NCBI RefSeq assembly: GCF_000760735.1
Contig: NZ_JMEX01000003.1
Coordinates: 32,302 to 96,301 of the forward strand
Direction of reading: 5' to 3'
DNA length: 64,000 bases
DNA from: Rhodococcoides fascians A44A
Lineage (GTDB): Bacteria; Actinomycetota; Actinomycetes; Mycobacteriales; Mycobacteriaceae
The position numbers were made by a program, and so were the translations under genes. This document shows positions 61,120 through 64,000 of the stretch, piece by piece. Every line of letters starts with the position of its first letter. The stretch's first letter is position 1. The notes below the pieces were generated by a model. That model had not been told where the DNA came from and searched no databases. It saw only the letters and a list, made by a program, of their open reading frames with translations.

Positions 61120-61518
61120 ATGGATCATCGGTACATTGCATCGGCGTTGTCGCACCCTGATGCACAGTTGGTTGCCGCCCGCATTGCGGAGTCGGGTGAT
61201 CGTGTACCCACTGTTTCGCTCGATGGAGTGGAACTCGACATCGACGAGTCGGGCCGACGAGCTGTCGTGGAACTGCTCCGACTTCTCGCCGGGGGTACGT
61301 CGGTGACGGTGGGCCCGGTGAGCGAGCTACTGACGACGTCGCAGGCAGCCGAGATCCTCGGTGTATCCGACACTTACGTCCGAAAACTGGCCGACGCGGG
61401 CGACCTCGCGATCGAGATGCGCGGCACTCACCGCAGGTTCCGCCTCGAAGATCTTGTCCGACTTCGGGAGACGTTCAAGAAGAATCAGCCGGCTTCGCGG
61501 CCGAGCAACTCGGACTGA
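61120..61518 (+). CDS. Excisionase-type helix-turn-helix protein
   Basis: A 132-residue DNA-binding protein. The C-terminal half (SELLTTSQAAEILGVSDTYVRK, LADAGDLAIEMRGTHRRFRLEDLV) is an HTH_17/excisionase domain. The N-terminal 65 residues form a small domain with LDGVELDIDESGRRAVVELLRLLAGG. Such proteins are often antitoxins of PIN-type systems, but no toxin gene follows. The next gene is convergent and overlaps by 34 bp. Function could be local autoregulation. Confidence 0.75.
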   Translation: MDHRYIASALSHPDAQLVAARIAESGDRVPTVSLDGVELDIDESGRRAVVELLRLLAGGTSVTVGPVSELLTTSQAAEILGVSDTYVRKLADAGDLAIEMRGTHRRFRLEDLVRLRETFKKNQPASRPSNSD

Positions 61519-61805
61519 AGGGTCAGCAGGTCCCGGAAGGCCTCTCCTGATGCACGCCACAGCTGTTCGCTGTCGATGAAGTCGACGCCCAGCAAGTTGA
61601 CATCTCCACGGTAGGCGCCGACGTCGACGGACAGTTTGCGAACGATCATGGAGATGTCACGCTCGAGGTATCCGGAGTCGCTACTTTCCAGGGCCCGGAA
61701 CTGAGCGGAAAAGTGGTCGGCCGAGATCCGTCGGTCCACGAATTGCGCAACAAGGATGACGAAACGCGATGCGTGCAGCGATGGGGATCGAAACGAATGC
61801 TCCAC
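61485..61805 (-). CDS. Colicin-immunity-domain-like small protein
   Basis: A 106-residue protein from GTG 61805, with a strong AGGGAGG nine bases upstream. The middle part, FVILVAQFVDRRISADHFSAQF, followed by acidic helical sequence (LGVDFIDSEQLWRASGEAFRDL), resembles the helical colicin immunity domain also found in many stand-alone actinobacterial proteins. In colicin systems such proteins bind and neutralise a nuclease or tRNase. No cognate toxin is recognised nearby, so it may be an orphan. It overlaps the convergent HTH gene by 34 bp. Confidence 0.65.
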   Translation of the reverse strand: MEHSFRSPSLHASRFVILVAQFVDRRISADHFSAQFRALESSDSGYLERDISMIVRKLSVDVGAYRGDVNLLGVDFIDSEQLWRASGEAFRDLLTLQSELLGREAG

Positions 61806-62039
61806 GGAACTTTGCCTCCCTGGTCGACAACGCCACTCGTCGTCGCCATCGAACTCAACGGACCGAGACGCCGACGTAGCTGGGCAGCGGATCCGCCGGG
61901 GACCTTGCCGTGCGAGGGGTGTCGAACGTCTCGATAACAAACAGGAACTTCACCCACGATAGGGAGTAGAACCTGATCGATCCGCTGTTTCTGGGATTGC
62001 TATGACCGTTCACAACAGAACGGTCGGTCCACTTGTGAC

Positions 62040-62810
62040 CTACAGAAGCGACCCGAGCGGCGCGCGTTCAGGGGTGTCGAGCTCCCAGAATTTCCAACCG
62101 TCGCAGACCTGCGCATCGCCGCTGATATGTGTCGCGACGGCACTGGCGGCCTCGGTGGGATCTTCGAATCTACGGCCCTCCATCGGTCCACGCACGATCT
62201 CGAGGCGCGAACTGTCGGGGTCGTACCGCGCACTGAGCCGGTAGCCGTCGAAGTCGGCAACGACACGAACGCGCAGGTCGATAACCTCTTCGACCGACGC
62301 GGAACGCTTTGCATCCGTTCGCCGGGTCTTCTTGCCGACGCGATGAGACGCCGCGGAGTGCGCTGCTTCTGCCAGCGTCGGGTCAGCGTCGACGTTCAAC
62401 CCCAGAAGACTCCACCTGTCGTGACCGTGTTGCACCCGGCCGACAGCGATTGCGTGGTGTCCGGTACGAGAGCGCAACGGAGAATCCTGCACCCACAGAT
62501 CGACCTCGCCCCTGATGTCCGCGGCCATTTCCTCTGACGACACCATAAAAAAAGACGGATCCGACTTGCCCAGATCCACGAACACCCAGTACGTCGAGCC
62601 GGTGTCATCGGTGGCCAGCGACTCGTCCTGCCGACGCGCCTTCCAGTCACCCTCCACCTTGGACCTGACTCGGACCACGCAGCTGGAACCGTCGACTGCC
62701 CACACCTGGACCGGATTGCGACGCGACGTGGTGAGCCGCTCAGCGCGACCCCCGTGCATCACCACCGCTTCGATGAATGCGCGTATGCCCTGCTCCGAAA
62801 CGTCTTCCAC
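62040..62810 (-). CDS. Nuclease-fold-like protein with a RAMA/DUF4357-like C-terminus
   Basis: A 256-residue protein. Residues 8-125 (RAFIEAVVMHGGRAERLTT, CVVRVRSKVEGDWKAR, TYWVFVDLGKSDPSFFMVSS) have the order of elements seen in PD-(D/E)XK nuclease-like domains; the catalytic E-x-K position appears altered (VRVRSK), so activity is doubtful. Residues about 187-248 (YRLSARYDPDSSRLEIVRG, RFEDPTEAASAVATHISG, DGWKFWELDTP) resemble the RAMA/DUF4357 modified-DNA-recognition module, with its AA-x-x-V and terminal G-W-x-F-W. A basic linker joins the two. Both calls rest on pattern recognition. It stands alone; a role in sensing or restricting modified DNA is a hypothesis. Confidence 0.6.
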   Translation of the reverse strand: MEDVSEQGIRAFIEAVVMHGGRAERLTTSRRNPVQVWAVDGSSCVVRVRSKVEGDWKARRQDESLATDDTGSTYWVFVDLGKSDPSFFMVSSEEMAADIRGEVDLWVQDSPLRSRTGHHAIAVGRVQHGHDRWSLLGLNVDADPTLAEAAHSAASHRVGKKTRRTDAKRSASVEEVIDLRVRVVADFDGYRLSARYDPDSSRLEIVRGPMEGRRFEDPTEAASAVATHISGDAQVCDGWKFWELDTPERAPLGSLL

Positions 62811-62943
62811 GGTGCTACCTCTGTTCTGCCTACCCGTGCAGATGAAGAGAGGTGCCTACGACGGGTAGCACGCGCACGACTCGGGAATCTGACCTCAGCC
62901 TAGTGGTCCGGCGCCTCACGTGGATACCGTGCACAATCGACGC

Positions 62944-63249
62944 ATGAACGTACGGGCCGAGCACGACGCCGAAAGAAGCAGATTCGTGTTGTACTCGGAC
63001 ACCGAAGTTGCCGCGGTATCCGAGTACTTCGACGTCGGAGACACCCGCAATTTCTTCCACACCGTGACACTCCCCCAGTACCGCGGCAGAGGGTACGCCG
63101 CGGTACTGACGGAATACGCGTTGAACGACACCCGCTCGCACGAACTGTTCGTTCAGCCGTCCTGCTGGTTCGTCCGCGAATTCATCGAAACGAACGCAGA
63201 CAACTTCGGCGACCTGCTCACTTCTCCCGGATCGCCCGGCGAGCGGTAG
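62944..63249 (+). CDS. Small GNAT-like acetyltransferase (NATD1/YjdJ type)
   Basis: A 101-residue minimal GNAT-fold protein. RFVLYSDTEVAAVSEYFD and TVTLPQYRGRGYAAVLTEYAL contain the acetyl-CoA-binding R-G-x-G motif (YRGRGYAAVL). FVQPSCWFVREFI corresponds to the conserved C-x-Y/W-V-x-x-F end of the family. Substrates of these short GNATs are mostly unknown. ATG 62944 has no strong ribosome-binding site. The 3' end overlaps the convergent 49-residue gene by 32 bp. Confidence 0.8.
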   Translation: MNVRAEHDAERSRFVLYSDTEVAAVSEYFDVGDTRNFFHTVTLPQYRGRGYAAVLTEYALNDTRSHELFVQPSCWFVREFIETNADNFGDLLTSPGSPGER

Positions 63250-63367
63250 CGAACAACGGGTAGTTGTCCGTATGCTCGCCGTCCTCACCCTTCTTCTTCC
63301 GGTACCGTTCCAACGACTTCGCAACGCGCAGTTCGTGTTCACGGATTACGTTCTCGTACAGATACAT
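63218..63367 (-). CDS. 49-residue protein of unknown function
   Basis: A small gene supported by a near-perfect GAGGAG five bases before ATG 63367 and by a coherent basic, helical product (MYLYENVIREHELRVAKSLE then RYRKKKGEDGEH). It ends in the convergent GNAT gene. No domain is recognised; the charged helix could bind nucleic acid or protein. Confidence 0.55.
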   Translation of the reverse strand: MYLYENVIREHELRVAKSLERYRKKKGEDGEHTDNYPLFATARRAIREK

Positions 63368-63984
63368 GGGAACTCCTCGAATAGCTTTGCAGCCCAGCAT
63401 GATCAGGACAGGCGAAGACGCCGAATGCCCTGCGAATACGAATAGCGGAATGGACGTCGCTACTCGAACGAGAGTGCGGCACGGGACACCGTAAACGGAT
63501 GCCCGGCAATGTTTTTGAGTTCTCTCACCAAGTCGCACCCCTTTCGGTCCATGTACTCGCCGTGTTCCGTGCACCATCATGCTGCACAACTCTCACAGGC
63601 GCCACCGAATTAAATTGCACGGCACATCGCGCCGGCTCGTCATCGGGTCGCGGGCAATCGGAGTGCCGTCGACAGCAGCGTCGGTGACCATGTGGCACGT
63701 GCGTGAGCGGCTGTGTACCTGAGAGCGGCGGGGTGACCTCATGTTGTGCGTGTGGTGGTGTCAGCGCACATTCGGGGGGTGTTTTTAGTGGGTGGTCGGG
63801 GTCCGGTGTCGGATGCTCGCCGTTGTGTCAGATGCACGGCGTAGTGCTAGCACTGGGGTGAGCGTCCGGCACGTGGGCGAGCGTGTGGCACGTAGGCGAG
63901 CGTGTGGCACGTAGGCGAGCGTGTGGCACGTAGGCGACCGGTGGCTCGTGGGGGTGTGCATGGTGGGGTGTGTTTGGTTCGGGT
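63368..63984. other. Gene-poor end region
   Basis: No gene can be supported in these 617 bp apart from a possible 30-codon leftward reading frame at 63460-63552. The right third is rich in G and T and carries a tandem repeat. It may be the upstream region of a gene that starts at the window edge. Confidence 0.5.
63857..63951. repeat. Five-unit 19-bp tandem repeat
   Basis: Three exact copies of GGCGAGCGTGTGGCACGTA (63876-63932) are flanked by a degenerate copy on each side (63857-63875 and 63933-63951). A related sequence, TGTGGCACGTGCGTGAGCG, occurs at about 63690. The contained GTGGCAC/CACGT words give partial symmetry. Function unknown; copy-number variation is likely. Confidence 0.85.
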
Positions 63985-64000
63985 ATGCAGAACACCCCCG
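63985..64000 (+). CDS. Possible start of a gene cut by the window edge
   Basis: ATGCAGAACACCCCC could begin a protein (M-Q-N-T-P). Only five codons are visible, without a good ribosome-binding site, so this is tentative. HNH/DUF222 (13E12-type) genes of rhodococci sometimes follow such repeat regions, but nothing here confirms that. Confidence 0.2.

Noticed and set aside
63460..63552. 30-codon leftward reading frame (MDRKGCDLVRELKNIAG)
   Set aside because: It lacks a good ribosome-binding site at the ATG and has no homologue I recognise; it may be a gene remnant or chance.
63857..63951. CRISPR array
   Set aside because: The 19-bp units are contiguous without spacers and no cas genes are present.

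Overview
The window is a high-GC (mid-60s %) chromosomal segment of an actinobacterium of the order Mycobacteriales, most likely Rhodococcus or a close relative. Pointers are an F420-type luciferase-like oxidoreductase, two DUF3558 lipoproteins, a LigB-type ATP-dependent DNA ligase, a mycobacterial-style valine-degradation operon, a three-gene transhydrogenase, and CRP/GlxR-type palindromes. No rRNA, phage, insertion sequence or CRISPR array was seen. Genus-level placement is inference.

Layout. 0-9.5 kb: the 5' end of a phosphoketolase gene, tRNA-Arg(CCG), a coiled-coil protein, a two-headed MerR (TioE-like) regulator divergent from an erythromycin-esterase-family protein, a CysQ-type phosphatase fused to an NTF2-like domain, a methyltransferase, PadR and MarR regulators with visible operators, tRNA-Cys(GCA) with its terminator, and an actin-fold (Hsp70-like) protein. 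9.5-15 kb: a five-gene valine/isobutyrate catabolic operon (mmsA, acyl-CoA dehydrogenase, 3-hydroxyisobutyryl-CoA hydrolase, mmsB, enoyl-CoA hydratase) coupled by ATGA overlaps, with a promoter at its head. 15-21.3 kb: a SNF2 helicase coupled to a SWIM zinc-finger protein, a quinone oxidoreductase, a secreted HNH nuclease-like protein and a shikimate-dehydrogenase-like protein.

21.5-33.9 kb: a complete sugar-alcohol locus. An ABC importer (Tat lipoprotein, two permeases, two ATPases), a zinc polyol dehydrogenase, a DhaK-DhaL kinase and an RpiB-type isomerase are transcribed leftward. A SorC regulator and a short-chain dehydrogenase run rightward from the shared control region, and a convergent FGGY kinase closes the locus. 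The gene set matches the tetritol (erythritol/threitol) pathway known in Mycobacterium smegmatis. The control region holds a GlxR-like site and paired direct repeats.

33.9-46.8 kb: BenE-type and MFS transporters, a thioesterase, an aminoglycoside-phosphotransferase-fold protein, pntAA-pntAB-pntB, HIT and peptidase E proteins, two small paralogous proteins of unknown function, two DUF3558 lipoproteins and a GlcD-like flavoprotein. 46.8-51.5 kb: a four-gene reductive pyrimidine degradation cluster (beta-ureidopropionase, dihydropyrimidinase, an F420-type oxidoreductase, an aminotransferase) without a classical dihydropyrimidine dehydrogenase. 51.5-57 kb: DNA ligase, carboxylesterase, lipoprotein, sugar porter. 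57-60.4 kb: a TPP riboswitch controlling tenA and a ThiY-ThiX-ThiZ-type importer for a thiamine pyrimidine precursor. 60.4-64 kb: azoreductase, an excisionase-type HTH protein, a colicin-immunity-like protein, a protein with a nuclease-like N-terminus and a RAMA/DUF4357-like C-terminus, a small GNAT-like protein, a 49-residue protein, and a gene-poor end with a 19-bp tandem repeat.

Most genes are ordinary metabolism. The parts I would look at again are the nuclease-like/RAMA protein at 62.0-62.8 kb, the CysQ fusion, the pyrimidine cluster with a possible F420 enzyme in the reductase slot, and the pair of small paralogues.
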